Shown: positions 1 through 19,609, counted from the first letter of the stretch. The stretch is 64,000 nucleotides of DNA from Monosiga brevicollis MX1 (GCF_000002865.3 NW_001865062.1:395921-459920), one strand, 5' to 3'. The notes: generated by a model from the letters alone, not told the origin. Numbers and translations are program-made.

Positions 1-7287
<7,287 letters not shown>

Positions 7288-7543
7288 GCATAGTAATTGC
7301 CATGTGACCTGCCCTGGTGGGCGGTCACCCATAGCCTTGACATGATTCGTTTATAATTTCTTGGATTCCTGTTGTCCCCCAAGCTGCTTTGCTGCCGTTG
7401 TGACTTGGGATTTAATTTGTGCCAAAGATTGGGTGGTTCAAACTCAATTTGAGATTGGCGACCTTGGATCGGACGCCAAGTTGATGAGAAATGACCAAGC
7501 AGCTCGTGGTCTGTCCTGTTCAAGTAGCATGCAATAACACGTC

Positions 7544-9165
7544 TCAATTGGGCTTGGCTTCTTGGTGATGGCTAGAAGGGGCCTCCTCCAGGGTTGCAGT
7601 TTGAGAGGACACCGGCGCATTGTCCTCGGCTGATGTCGGCGCTGCCGAATCCGGATCGGGGGTCAAAGTCGACATTGGTGTGGAATCGGGTTGGGGGTCA
7701 CTCGCTGACGTAGGCGCTTCACCGTCGACGTCCGGCATGTGGAGCTGCTGTAACATGGCCTCTAGTTTTTCGGCTTTGCGCTCCTCAAGCTTTTGGATGA
7801 TCAGCTGGCAGTTCACGTGCACACCAGAATGAGAGCACGTGGGGCCGAATGCGTGAATGCGAGTGCTCGCCGCGTGGCGTACCATAAGATGTTCAGTCAG
7901 CTGCTCTTTCATATCCTGCGTGCGATGGAGCTGCAGTTTTGCAGTCACATATTCCTGCTCTGCGTGGTCGAAGCGTTTTCTAAGAAAGGACCCACATCCA
8001 TAGTGTCAGGCATGATTGGGAAAGCAGCACGTGCTTGACAAGGTAATACAGGCACTGGCACGAGCGAAAGGGGTTGAGTACTTACTTTGCAGTTTCGTAT
8101 TCTCGGGCCGAAGTTTCAATGCGGCCACGAATTAAATTAATATCAAAACTCAAGTCTTTTTCCAGTTGGTTCAGCTCAGCCTGCGGCGCGCCCATGGCGG
8201 CTGGGTGTTAGCTTGGGCTGAAGCAAGCGCCCGTAAATTGGTGTCCGCATATTGGGTTGAACCCCCGACTCAAAGGCCTGGCTGCAACGAACCTGCAGCT
8301 GCTTGAGCTTTTGTGCCTCACTGATCACTTGCGTCTGGCGAGATGCCAGTGTCTTCTTCAGAAGCTAGAGAGGGCTCGAGTTTGGAGGTTTGGGGTGTCA
8401 GGGCATGACCAGTTGCGCACAGGTGCCGAATTCAAGATTCGCGGGATTGGGAACATGGGGTCCGGGTGCCTGGCGCCTCACCTGCTGACGTCGCTTGTTG
8501 GCAGCCTCGATTTCGCGTTTGCGGCGCTCGACCTCTTCCCAAGTCGAGAGAATCTTTGGCGTGGGCTCATCGGCCAGCTCAACCTCGGGCAGCGGCGCCG
8601 TCTGATCTGGGGGCCCTGCTGCTGCTGCCGCCACCACTGCTGTCGCTGCCGCCGCCGCCGCCGCCGCCGCCGCTGCTGTCGTCGGATCGGTGGTTTCTAC
8701 GACTGCCGGGGAAGGTTTCGTAGCAGAGGGTGCCTCGGATGGCGGGGTGGTTGTTGGCACAGCAGGAGCCTTCTCTGAGCACAAGGCGGTGTGTTCCGTC
8801 GCAAGACCTTCGTCATTGACACTCTTGGGCGCGAGCCGCACCATTGGCGGCTGGTCACTTTCACCTGTGGAGCGGCGCGGACCATTCCGACGCGCGCCTA
8901 ACCCCCGCTACATGTATACGCCGATCACAAACGGCGAGTGAGTGAGTGAGTGAGAGAGAGAGGGGCAAAAACGGCCAAGCAAGGCCATGAGCCTGCTGTG
9001 CGGTCATCGCACCTGTGGCTTTGAAGCCTGTTGGGCTGGTGGTGGTTGAGACGCAGATGGTGGGCGAGCAGACCGCCTGCTTGAGGCACTGCCAGCCTTT
9101 TTATCCCCGCTGTCGCTCGCCAGCAGCGCCTTGAGCTCTTGATCACTGAAACCGAGCGCCGCCAT
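7544..9165 (-). CDS. GORAB: GORAB / RAB6-interacting golgin homolog
   Basis: Golgin that in animals binds RAB6 and SCYL1 and acts in COPI trafficking at the trans-Golgi. The minus-strand ATG at 9165 opens [15 protein letters not shown], like the human N-terminal (GFSEEELRRL). Exon 1 runs to about 9013 (CAG|GTGCGA). A second exon near 8398-8862 holds an Ala-rich run and a charged helix ([20 protein letters not shown]). Exons around 8100-8340 carry [20 protein letters not shown]. The last part gives [25 protein letters not shown] and [18 protein letters not shown], which match human GORAB closely. An intron of about 80 bp (roughly 7807-7884) separates the last two blocks. The C-terminal 70 residues are acidic and disordered. 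Stop TGA is at 7544-7546. The exon 1/2 junction is not resolved by eye. The pair GORAB/LYRM1 is head to head across a CT-rich spacer. Confidence 0.88.
8936..8964. repeat. (GAGT)n/(GA)n microsatellite in a GORAB intron
   Basis: About six GAGT units run into GA units within the first intron of GORAB. Nothing else is seen there. Confidence 0.8.
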
Positions 9166-9813
<648 letters not shown>

Positions 9814-10454
9814 ATGGCGAGTACGGGGACACGGGGACAGGTGCTTCGCCTGTATCGGAGCATTATGCGACAGGTGGGAGGCGTTTCGTTGGCCCAGAAG
9901 GTGCCGCGGGGAAAGCGCGGGTGGCTGATTGATGCCAACGTGAATGGTGATAGGCCCGGAGCTGGCAAGCGCAAGAAGCGAGCGAGACAGCCGCTGAGCG
10001 CCAGTACATCAAGACGGAGGCGCGTCGCCTGTTCAAGGCGAATAAAACCGTGCGCATCTCGTTTCCCGTCACCGCTACAAAACTGCCAAAAGGTACTCGG
10101 CCTCATAGCTGTGCGTCTAGCATAGGTGACCGAGCCAGCAGATATTGCGCGCTACATAGCCGAGGCCGAATCCCGCATTGAGCTCGCTCAACACTATCAA
10201 AACCCATTCCCTCGCATGGTACGCACTGACACTGACGCCTGTGCCTCCTACCATCGACATGGCACTTGCAGCCATGACCGACACGCTCACTTTAAGTGCT
10301 GTGTGATGCTCGTCTCCTCATGCTTTCCTGCCCTTGTCAGATGAACACCCCGCCAGGCGCCGTGTCCAAGGCAAAACGCTTGCAACGCCGCCAAGAGACA
10401 CTGCGCAAGCAAGCTCTACCGGCGTACTTGCAGAGCTACAGCCCTGACCGCTAA
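9814..10454 (+). CDS. LYRM1: LYR-motif protein, LYRM1-like
   Basis: Four exons, each a whole number of codons: 9814-9873, 9954-10049, 10126-10218 and 10341-10454. They give a 120-residue protein, close to human LYRM1. The LYR tripeptide sits at the start (GQVLRLYRSIMRQ). It is followed by ARSWQAQEASETAAERQYI, EARRLFKANKTVTEPADI and RIELAQHYQNPFPRM, all aligning with the human protein (LGLYRSIFRLARKWQ, EARTLFRKNKNLTD, RIEIGLHYKIPYPR). LYR proteins bind mitochondrial acyl carrier protein and act in Fe-S or respiratory-complex assembly; LYRM1's own partner is less certain. The 3' end lies 134 bp from the convergent tyrosine kinase gene. The introns are 73-122 bp with clean GT...AG ends. Confidence 0.92.
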
Positions 10455-10588
10455 AGCCTGCGTTTGACGACACACAACTAAGAGATGCTATACCAGAATC
10501 GACTTTGATACCTCACAGCGCACGCCACAAGCCTGCAACTATTTCCAACATCCTCCACGCGCGCTCTTGGCAGACAATGACCCACAGC

Positions 10589-13500
10589 TCAAGACAAGCC
10601 CTCGGGAATGACGTAATCCTCAAGCAGGCTCTGCTGCTGTATCGCCAGGTCGGCAACACTCAACTCGCTGCTGCCAGCGGCATCATCCAGCATGCGCGCA
10701 TACGAGCGGGGCGTCTCCTGGAGCGTACCCTGGATTGCATCAAGCTCCTCGACAATGTCTACGGGTTCCATCAGCGTGAGCGCATACTCAAAGCACGGCC
10801 CGGCGCTCAAATCCCACTCCCAGTGCCCACTGGGTCAAGGCTTTTGGTGCACGCAGCAACATACTGGCAAAGGACGGGCGCTCGCGAACTTTGCGAATCC
10901 AGCAACGGGACATCAGGTCGTAAACGTCGTCAGGACAGGCATCATCTTTGGCCAGGCGCTCGCCGTTGAGCACGGCTTGCGGCACGGCCTTGATGGGCAA
11001 GCGGCGATAGGGGCGCCGTCCGTAGCTAGGTGCATTTGCACAAAAGCAAGCAGGGAACACCAGTCAGCCACGACCTGGACCACGGGCAGCCCGAATGCAA
11101 GGGTCTCTGAAAGGCCTATCCGTTTACCTGAAAAGCTCATGCATCACAACACCCCATGCCCAAACATCGGACCATTCTGCACACCACATCATGGGGTCAG
11201 AGTGAGTAGTTGGCAGCAATCACGAAGGAACGTCGAGTCGAAAGTACCAACCGCCGAGCAGTTTGGGTGGCGGACCCATGGCTTCGGGCGCCAGCCAGCG
11301 AATAGAAAGCTTCATGGCCACGCGCAAGCGGTGGTATCGCTTGCCCTCATCATAGCGCCGCGTTGTACCTGGGGCGGCCAAGTATGGTATTTGACAAGAA
11401 GAGTTAAAGGTGAGGGTCGGGATTGCTGGGCGCAAGCGCAACACTCAAAACCGGGTTGCTTGAGGCAGCCAAGGGGGGGCCACGCACCAAAGTCAGCGAG
11501 CTTAAGACCATTGTGATGCAGCAAACAGTTGCGCGCTGCCACGTCCAGGTGCACCAGGCGCTACAATCCATGCATGCCACCCTGTAAGCCCGCCGCATTT
11601 TCCGCAAACCAAGAGGTTTCAGGTTTGTCACTCAAGCCGCAAGCGCACCTGGGATGCCAGGTACTGAAGACCTTTGGCAAGGTCTGCACCCGCTCGCAAT
11701 TGCTCACTGAGGAGCATGGTTCGACGACGTGTGCGCATGGACTCCAGGTGCGAGAGCAAATCCCCGTCTTGGCAAAACTCAAGAACCATCAGCCACGGTG
11801 GTTGAGCAGCACAGACCCCGGCCAATCCATTCTATCAACACACAGGCAGACATATCGGTCATGGTATAGAAACAGAGTCTGAATCAAGCCGCAAACTCCT
11901 CGGCGCACCAGCATATCACTCTTGAGCGAGGCCATGAGTTCAGCTTCGTGCAGAAACTCTTTGCGATCTTCCGCCGAAGCTACGCCACGGAGCATCTTGA
12001 TCGCCCGAAGTGCCTCTGTTCCGTCGTCAAGTGTCTGGCGAGCTAAAGCCGAGCAGAGCAGAGACATGGGTTTCACCATGAGGACATCCGGATGAGGCAA
12101 GAAGAACAAGAACAAGAACAAGAACAAGAACAAGAACAAGAACAAAAAGGCAAAAGAGGAGGAAGGAAGAAGTCTAGGTGCAAAAGAACACAGGGTCTTG
12201 AGCCCTTACCGAGGTAAACTTCACCAAATTGTCCGGCACCCAAGGGTCGAATGGCGGTCAGCTGACCACGCGGAATCTGAACAGCTGCCAAGGGCCCCTA
12301 CTCGTGCAAATGTTGTCATTCGTGTTGGATGAGCACCAGAGCACCTGCTTCAACCTGTGGCTACATTGATGGATGGTGTGTTATGCGGCGCACCAACAGA
12401 CCTGGACCTGCTCCGTAATTGAGCCCATGGGCATGAAGGGATTGCCCTGGCGGGCAGCCACATCCTCCTTGGCCACAGCAAATGCTTGTTTGATTGTGTC
12501 GCATACCTTGGCCGCCTGGGAACATGGGCATTTGTCAAGGGTTCAACAAACAGCGGCACGAGAAGCGATGCAATGATGCGATATGGGGCTGCTGAGGCAA
12601 CGAGTCTGACAAAGTCAAAGCAATCAAACACAGACCAACCTCCTTTTGCGGGCTGTAGAAGATGCCATACATCAAGCCTTGACGTTGCTTGCCTGTGTAG
12701 AGCACACCAAAGTAGTTGTCTTTACGGACAAAAATTTCGTTGACATATTTGATGTTCTGCACGATGGCCCGGGCAAAGGGTCGGTAAACGCAACGATCGG
12801 AACAAGACGACGATCGATGGCGCATGATCCTCCCTTCCAACCAAACGATTGAAAACATGGGCGGCGCGAGCGTTCCACAAACCGTGATGAAAATCGATCG
12901 CGAGACCTCGCGTGACACGGCATCCACGATGCTGCAAATGAGTTTGGCAGCAGCCAGGGCGCTGAGAAATCCACAAGACATGGAGGGAGCAGGCCCATGA
13001 TGGCCATCAGCAGCATGGCCGGCGTACGATACCATACCGAATGCCCTCTGATGAAACGACCATGACAATGGCGTCGCTGTCGGCGGGTTTTTGCTTTTTC
13101 TTCTTCATGTCGGCCATGCTTTCCTCGAGACCTGCAAGCATAGCGGCTGGCATCTAGAGAAGGCCAGTCCAAAGGACGACAAGGGCAATGATGGGGTGCT
13201 GAGCCATGAGACGCTTTGCAAGGCGGGTAGGATGAGTCTCAGCCGCACGCACCTCGCCATCTTGGGCTGGAACAGCAATGGCTAAAGCGTGCATCTCGTA
13301 GATGCCCAAGGTGGCGCCGGTTGCCTTTTGATGCCGATCCTGCTCCACGACTGTGCTCCCCAGACCCAACGCGCATACAATGGCCGGAATATTGCAGGAG
13401 GAGGATGTGAAATGATCGGGAAAAACAAGGATTCAGATCGAGAGCGTGCACGGCTGAGGGGGCGTGTTGCATACCGGGATCGGTCGGCTTGCTGCGCACA

Positions 13501-14313
13501 AAGTGCATGATCCGATCTACAACAGCCGCGCAAATCTTGGGCCAGCCCCCATGAGGAGCATGAGGTGCGAGCAAGTGGCAGATGAGCCTGGGCCGAGGGA
13601 CGATGAGCGTACGGGTTCTTTGGCCGAGTAGACGTGGCAATAAATGAGACCGAGTTTGGAATAAAAGGCAAGATAGCCAAAGCGTTTCTTGTCTTTGGCA
13701 TCGGCCGAGGCAAAGATGACCTTGGACCATTGGTCTTCACTCAGCACCTCGGTGGTCTGGTTGTTGACCGTCTGTGCCCCAGGGCCAGTCAAGAGGACAG
13801 AGACATGGACAGGGTGATCAGAGCACACAGAAGTTAGCAAGTTCAGCAAATCACACACACACACACATCCAAAAAAAATAAAATAAAATAAAAATAAATA
13901 AAAACAGCTCAGGCTGCACCTGACGCGTGGCGTGAGCGGCATGTGAGACTGACCCGAACACCGGTGGAGCTGACAACAACGTGAACGGTTTCTGGCTTGC
14001 GCTTGAGCTGTTTTAGCCGCGGAGCCGCCGTGCCAATGACCTGAAGGGGCGTTGACGGGATTTGTGACGGGATTACTGAGCTTCAAGCACATGGATGATG
14101 TTCATACCGACGAGCCAAAGCCAAACCAACCTGCTTCCCAAACATGTCGAGCATGGTAGGGGTTAGGCGTGCTGCTGCCACTGGAACACTGCCAAGGTAG
14201 GAGAGCTGAAAGCTGCCCAAAGCCTGCTCTTGGACAGCAGACTGAATCTCCTGCAGGCCCACATCGCCGGAAGTAAAGGCGTCTGCAAAAGCGCGCTGCA
14301 AAAGCATTCAGTA

Positions 14314-14357
<44 letters not shown>

Positions 14358-14521
14358 TGGGGAGGAGCGGCTTGCCCAGGGTCATCGGGCACCTGCACGG
14401 GCGGTGGAGGAGATACCTGTTGATCGGCGTCCAGTTGATCAAACTCAGATCGGAACGTGTTGAACTCTACAGGCACATCCATGGCTGGCTCGCGCTTGTG
14501 CTTGGACGCCCGTCGCGCCAT
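10589..14521 (-). CDS. Cytoplasmic tyrosine kinase with two PTB domains (PTB-PTB-TK)
   Basis: Minus-strand ATG at 14521 (MARRASKHKREPAMDVPV), no signal peptide or membrane segment seen. First PTB domain: FQLSYLGSVPVAAARL near 14180-14220, then ETVHVVVSSTGVR, KKRFGYLAFYSKLGLIYCHV near 13640-13690 and a closing helix QICAAVVDRIMHFVRSK near 13490-13540. Second PTB: AIVMVVSSEGIRYG near 13030-13070, IVDAVSRE, NIKYVNEIFVRKDNYFG near 12700-12760 and VCDTIKQAFAVAKEDVAARQ near 12440-12500. Kinase domain: GAGQFGEVYLGK near 12210-12245, ALRAIKML near 12000, HLDVAARNCLL and LKLADFG at 11480-11550, SIRWLAPEA near 11290, SDVWAWGVVMHELF near 11150, RERPSFASMLL near 10880. The Lys, HxD Asp and DFG Asp are all present, so it should be active. 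HLDVAARN replaces the usual HRDLAARN. The 5' part of PTB2 and the last exon junction (about 10800) are unresolved. A plain PTB-containing tyrosine kinase is not known to me in animals. Confidence 0.85.
12103..12146. repeat. (AAGAAC)n hexanucleotide repeat in a kinase intron
   Basis: About seven units of AAGAAC lie in the PTB-PTB-TK intron just after the glycine-loop exon. On the gene's strand this is a pyrimidine-rich tract. Confidence 0.85.
13848..13912. repeat. (CA)n and AAAAT-type repeats in an intron
   Basis: A CA run (13848-13867) is followed by A-rich AAAAT/AAAAATA repeats to 13912, within an intron of the PTB-PTB-TK gene that splits the first PTB domain. Confidence 0.75.
14317..14355. 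repeat. (GA)n microsatellite in the first kinase intron
   Basis: About nineteen GA units lie in the first intron of the PTB-PTB-TK gene, read as CT on the gene's strand. Confidence 0.9.
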
Positions 14522-15488
14522 TCTGACAGTCCCCGTCAAGTCCTGTCCCTCCTATTTGCCACAAACCAGCCCCAGCTGACAGCGCTTTTCTTGCTCTACC
14601 CAGAGAGAGAGAGAGAGAGAGAGAGCGCGCGCGCCACAGAGAGAGAGCGAGAGAGAGAGAGAGAGAGCAAGTCAAAAAGGGGGCGGAAAAAAATTCAAAG
14701 AAAAAAAACCAAAAAAACGTGACAATATTGTCAGACATCTGCATCAACTCTGAAAGAAACGACGGGAACTAGTGTTGTTCACCCGTTGCGATCTACGAAA
14801 AGACCTTTTCACTGTGCTATACGCTATGCGGTGTCAAAGTTGCGGAGTTTGAATTGGATGATGCGGAGCCAATGGCTGCTGCTTGCGCACGATTTGGGAT
14901 GAACCAGTCTCAATTTACATGATCAAGGGCCCCGTTGGGCCGGCGAAGGATTGAAGGGTGTAGACCTATAGATGTGTCGAGCCAAAAGGGTTGCCAAACT
15001 CGGCTGGGCGTGGTTTGATGTACATTTGCATCTCAAAGGCTCAAAGGCAAGGGGAGTTGTCCAGTCTTCTCATCTTCGTTTGTTGTACCCAACCGATGGC
15101 CTGAGGCGTCTGGGTGGGTTCTCGAACATATGCATCAAAAAGGAGGCTTGGCCTCGACGCTCAGGGCAGCGCAGTCACTTCAAGGTTGAAAGTACCTGTC
15201 GGGTTGGGTTATTGGGCATCAGGCACGGCACAAGGGGAGTATGAGAAGTGGAAGTGAAAAGGCCACGAATTGCGGGCGTGGCGGAGCCTTCAACTGAAAG
15301 GTCAGAGTGAGCCAGGGGCAGAATACTTGCAAGAAGGAAGCTGGGTCACTTCGGTGGCGACACGAGCGTCGAGACCAAAGGTTGCAAAGCCGCCTCGTAG
15401 AATGCCTCGATGAAAACTCAAAAGCTGGCAAGGGAGTAACAGGAGAGTGGGGCGTCGGTCGACAAGTCAAGGTGTGGCTGCGCGGGGT
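14522..15488. other. Intergenic region upstream of the PTB-PTB kinase
   Basis: About 950 bases between the kinase start and the stop of TRAPPC6. GA tracts at 14602-14626 and 14638-14668 lie 80-150 bp upstream of the kinase ATG. The rest (14750-15490) has no gene I can support. A stretch at 15219-15298 on the minus strand might be a final TRAPPC6 exon (see that entry). Confidence 0.5.
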
Positions 15489-16270
15489 CTAATGCATGTG
15501 CCTGGTGACGTGTTCAGGGGGTAGCAGGCAAAGTCGCACCAGCTGAATATCTTCGGGAGTGGCCTTGTCCACGACCAATTTGCGCAAGGGTTCAAAGGCT
15601 TCATCTCGAAACGAGTAAGTGCCCTGGTCAACGTGCGTGCAAGTGAGAACGCAAATCCGGTGGTGGTGAGGGTCATTGTGGTAAAAAGCCGGCATAGACG
15701 CGCATTGGTGCGAGTCGCGAGCGTACGTGGTGATTTGTGCGGAGGTTGGTCAAAGCTTTGCCGTAAATTTTGGGCCAGATGTCTTTGCAGATGCTGCGGA
15801 GAATGTCTAGTTGCTGACGATAGCGAGTATTAATGCCCGAGTGTCTGTGATAAATGGACAATGACTGTGAGGCTGGGACGAGTCAGACGTCCCGGGGTCA
15901 GCGGGCGGGTTGGGCAGATCGCTTGTTGACATACACTTCGTATAGCATAAGGCCGACGCGGTAGCCCAGTTTTTCGAGCCAGGCTTGGGCAGCAGAGGCC
16001 TGTGAGGAGTGAGCAGGACAGCAAAAAGTGCTTGAGTTGCCCCAATACATTTGTTGCACCAGGGTGGGCATCTGGGGTCGAGGCTTGGCTAGAGCGCCGG
16101 GTGTACACACTGACTGCAAGCAGACAAGCAGCCGTAAGGGCCGAAAAACGTGGGCATGAAGGGCTGCTGCATACCTCGCTGTGTTTCGCCTTTGCGTGGC
16201 GCACAAATTCGGCAAAGAGGAGATCGAACGAGGTCGAGGCCACCGTCTTGAGGGCGGAGATGCTGGCCAT
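15489..16270 (-). CDS. TRAPPC6: TRAPP complex subunit 6 homolog
   Basis: Bet3-family subunit of the TRAPP Rab-GEF tether that acts in ER-Golgi traffic. Exons on the minus strand: ATG at 16270 (MASISALKTVASTSFDLLF), then AWLEKLGYRVGLMLYE near 15935-16000, QQLDILRSICKDIWPKIYG and LTNLRTNHH near 15742-15850, and GTYSFRDEAFEPLRKLV near 15560-15620. These match human TRAPPC6 blocks (MGFRVGQALGER, LDVLKFLCKDLW, SLRTNHQGTY). Reading on gives a stop at 15489-15491 after LLPPEHVTRHMH, which lacks the usual closing segment (LAFTCGLIRGGL...FQV). An alternative is a donor at LVR (CTG|GTGCGA) and a further exon near 15219-15298 starting LKAPPRPQFVAF, vaguely like the missing part. The 3' end is therefore uncertain, but the gene itself is clear. 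Confidence 0.82.
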
Positions 16271-17454
16271 GGCGCCGGCGCCCTATCACGCTCGAGGCGA
16301 TCCGAACCGCGTTGGCCCCTTGCTGCACCTTGCTCAACCTTTTTCTTCGTCTTCTCTTCTTATTCTTGTTCTTCTTGTTCTTCTGCTCCTCCTCCGCCTC
16401 CTTCTCCTCCGCCGCCGCCCTCTCCTCCCGCGCTCTCCCGTCCAGAAGGAAAGCCGGTGCACCCCAGACAACCAGAGCGCTCGTTCGTTCCCCGGATCGG
16501 CCGCTGTCTGTCGCCCGACAGCTACCAACAGATATTGCTGACAAATATTGCTGACATCTTGGTATACGTTGCTGACGTGGTTCCGTCGATGATGCAATGA
16601 ACGGGGAGGTATCACACGGTGACGGTGGATTTCTGTTGAAATAGAGGCTTGCACCACCACACCCAAATAATGCCATGTATAGTGTGAACAAATGTACACT
16701 TTACAGCTTTACCTCGGCCACGATTCCCCTATTACATCATCCTTTGGCCATGAAAGTGTGATAATGGTTATACTTACGCTCATGAACCTCCTCCATCAAG
16801 GGCGCACATGCTGTGAGCACGAGTGAAAGCGGAATCTGTGTGTGTGAAATGGCAGACTGTGAAATGGCAGGAGTCTGTGAAATGGCAGAGCCCCGCATGC
16901 CCAGATTGATTAAAGGGCAGCCTTATGCTTTCAAAAATCCCGTAGTGCGCTGGAACCCTGGCGTTCTGAACCTGACGCGCACGTCTGAATGGTGGTGTAT
17001 CAAACTTTTGATCGGATATGACATTCGTCACATGCTCACTCGCTCACATCAAATGTGTTTGTGTACATGTATCTTCTCTCTTCTCTCTGTTCTTCTCTCT
17101 ACGCTCTTCTCTCTTCTCTCTCTTCTCTCTCCTCTCTCTTCTCTCTTCTCTCTCTTCTCTCTCTCTCTCTTTTCTCTCTCTTCTTCTCTCTCACTTTCAT
17201 AACTGACCGTGTGTGTGTGCGAAACGAGTCAACGCGGCACCTGCTCTCGTCTGCTCTGCTGATTCGGCTCCGTGGGCTGCCGGTGTGGAGTGTAGAGCGC
17301 CTGCATTGAATGTTGGTATCCGTGTCTTGGGTTGATAGCCGACTGCCAAGTCAGCACCCTGGTTGATCATCGGCTGCTCCCCTCCCTTGCCTGACCCCAA
17401 CCCCAACCTTTCAAGGCTTGATGGTGGTGGCAACCAGGGTCGATCCTCTTCAGA
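16271..17454. promoter_or_regulatory. Head-to-head intergenic region TRAPPC6/cytochrome b5 protein
   Basis: 1.18 kb between divergent starts. It has a TTC/CTC pyrimidine block at 16330-16435, three near copies of CTGTGAAATGGCAG between 16841 and 16890, and a CT-rich tract of TCTCT/TTCTC units at 17076-17196. No gene is supported inside it. Confidence 0.5.
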
Positions 17455-18720
17455 ATGACCGAAACAGTCGCTGCCTCGTCCTCTTTCTCCCGTGTTGCTC
17501 GCCGTCTTGATCCTCCTAGTGACGAGGAGCTTGAGCCCACCCCCTGCGTCAACTGCGATTGTCTGTTGGCATCGGACCCACGCGCCCGAGCCCCCAGCCC
17601 CACCGCCTCCGCGGCCAGCCAGACCTCTCGTGCCGACGGCAGCATGTTTGGCGCCCTTGTACAATGGATTTCTGGCTCCAAATCCCGGCGCGCCACCCTC
17701 TCCGATGAGAGCAGCTCAAAAGCGCTCAAGGCAAAGAACGCTCGTCGACCCTCCGCAAGCCTCGAGTCCTCGGCCGATAACTTTGAATGTCAGGACGACC
17801 TTTGCTCCCGTGCTCGTGCCCGTCATCGGCATTCCTCCATTGTTCAACTCGACCCAGACGGTCTTGGTCTCATCGTTGAGGACCACTCGGGCCCGCCAAA
17901 ACCCGCCCCCGGCTGCGATGCGTGCCCGCACTGCGACGATACCTGTCGCGACAAGACTTGTGGGGCCTGTATCGCCAAGCGCCAAGCCATTTTGGACCGC
18001 CTGGCTTCGCGCTCCCGAGGCTGTAACAAGCGCGTCTTTACCCTTTGCCAAGTTCGACGTCACAACACGTAAGCATTCATACCGCCTCTCCGCCTTCTCA
18101 TTTTTCTCTTCTCTCTTCCTTTTCCTCCCCTTCCTCCCCCTCCTCTCTACCCACCCCTCTCTCTCCCTCTCTTCTCGATAAATAAACTCGCTCTACTTTC
18201 CTGTTTCTTCCTCCCTCGCTCCTGGAAACCCCCTTTTGCTTGCCTGCCCATAGCTCACAAACTCTTTTTGCTTTTTTTCTTTTTTCTTTTTGAATCTCCC
18301 GCCTCATAGAGCTGATGATTGCTGGTTGGCGGCCGATCGTCGCGTTTTTGACGTGACCCCGTTTCTGGGCATGCACCACCCAGGTGGTTCGGCTGCGTAA
18401 GTCAATGGGCGTCACTTCGTCCCCTGCATCCACGAGTCCATGCCGCTCATCCGCCTCGGTGTATGATAGAATCCTACGCAAGGCTGGCACAGACGCCACA
18501 CGTGATTACAACTTTCACAGCTCAAAGGCGCAAAGCAAGCTCTGGAAGCGCTTTGCCATTGGCGTGCTGGCAAAGTATGTCGCAACCACTTGTCCCGTTT
18601 CAGCTCCCTGGATTTTTTTTTTTGCTTCTTCCTTCCCCGCCTGCCTCACCCTTTCGCCTGACTGTTTGCAGGTGTGACTCAGAAAAGCCTGCTGGCAAGA
18701 CCAAGCTGCTCTCCTGGTAG
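17455..18720 (+). CDS. Cytochrome b5 heme-binding domain protein with Cys-rich N-terminal region
   Basis: Four exons: 17455-18068, 18310-18396, 18470-18574 and 18672-18720. They join in frame to 284 codons plus stop. The cytochrome b5 domain starts at CQVRRHNTADDCWLAADR, continues with VFDVTPFL and the heme-binding HPGG motif (HHPGG, 18381-18395), and a second candidate axial His lies in DYNFHSS near 18515. The domain closes with KRFAIGVLAKC. The N-terminal half is Ser/Arg-rich and disordered, with Cys pairs (PTPCVNCDC, DACPHCDDTC, KTCGACIAKR) that could bind a metal; this is inference. No membrane anchor is seen at the C-terminus, which ends SEKPAGKTKLLSW, so a soluble redox or heme-binding role is likely. 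I do not recognise a specific ortholog. Confidence 0.85.
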
Positions 18721-19609
18721 TCTTGCCTTATTCTAGTAGTGGTAGTCCTTGTCTGCCGTGGTTGAGTCTTTTCTCTTCTCTTCCCACCAGGCCCTCCCTC
18801 GGCTTTCATATCTTTTTTTTTCTTTATTCCTCTTTCAGTTGTCGCTGTGCGACCGTCCTTCTGCCTCTTTTGAATTGATGCCTTCCTCTGCTTTTTACAT
18901 GTTAAACTGCGTCTCCACGCTCATTCAAGCGCGCACCTTCGAGAGCGTCTCCACAGCCGCCACCCATGACTCTGCTCCGAAACTCAAGCCCAAGCATCAC
19001 ATCTGCTCCGATCGAGCCCCAACTCCGAATGGTGATGATAACTGTATCTCCTCAAACGTCTGACATAATCATTTAAATACTGCCACTTGGTAACAGCTAC
19101 TCCTCGAAATCATATGCTACCAGGTGTGATTCATCGCTTGAGCCAACAAACTTGCTTCCAAGCGCTTTTTCAACAACGTGGTTTGAACCTTGGGCACTTT
19201 TTTTTCCTACCCTGGTAAGTGTGTGTGTGAACAGACCCGGTTGTCTGGCATCGGTGAGACGTCTTCGCGCGCTCGCGCGCGCGGCGCTTGGTTGGCCCGG
19301 GGGCCAGTGCCGGACAGCCCAGGTGGCAGTGCAGGATTCTTTGGAATGCAATGCGTTTGTGCCGACAGCGCCTGGCTTTGTCAAGCCTGCGAAACTGCCA
19401 CTGCCATCCCTGGGCTGACCCCGACAGGTTCAACCGAATGCATGAGGCCCTCGAGTCGGGCGCAGCACTTTCACCGTTTGCTCTCGTAGCAACAGGAGTG
19501 GCGACGGTGCTGCACCCATCTTCATATCCTCGCACAGATCTGATCAACGCTTGTTGGACTTTTTTTCTGCCCTTCCTTTGTCGGTTTTTCCCCATCTAGA
19601 CCTTTCACC
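18721..19609. other. Intergenic region upstream of RPL23
   Basis: Nothing coding that I can support. It holds T-rich stretches (18811-18840, 19559-19592). The pyrimidine-rich patch just before the RPL23 start (TTTTTTTCTGCCCTTCCTTTG, 19560-19580) resembles a ribosomal-protein promoter or 5' UTR. Confidence 0.4.

Noticed and set aside
8398-8778. Arg/Cys-rich plus-strand frame opposite GORAB
   Set aside because: It is the antisense of the Ala-run exon of GORAB.
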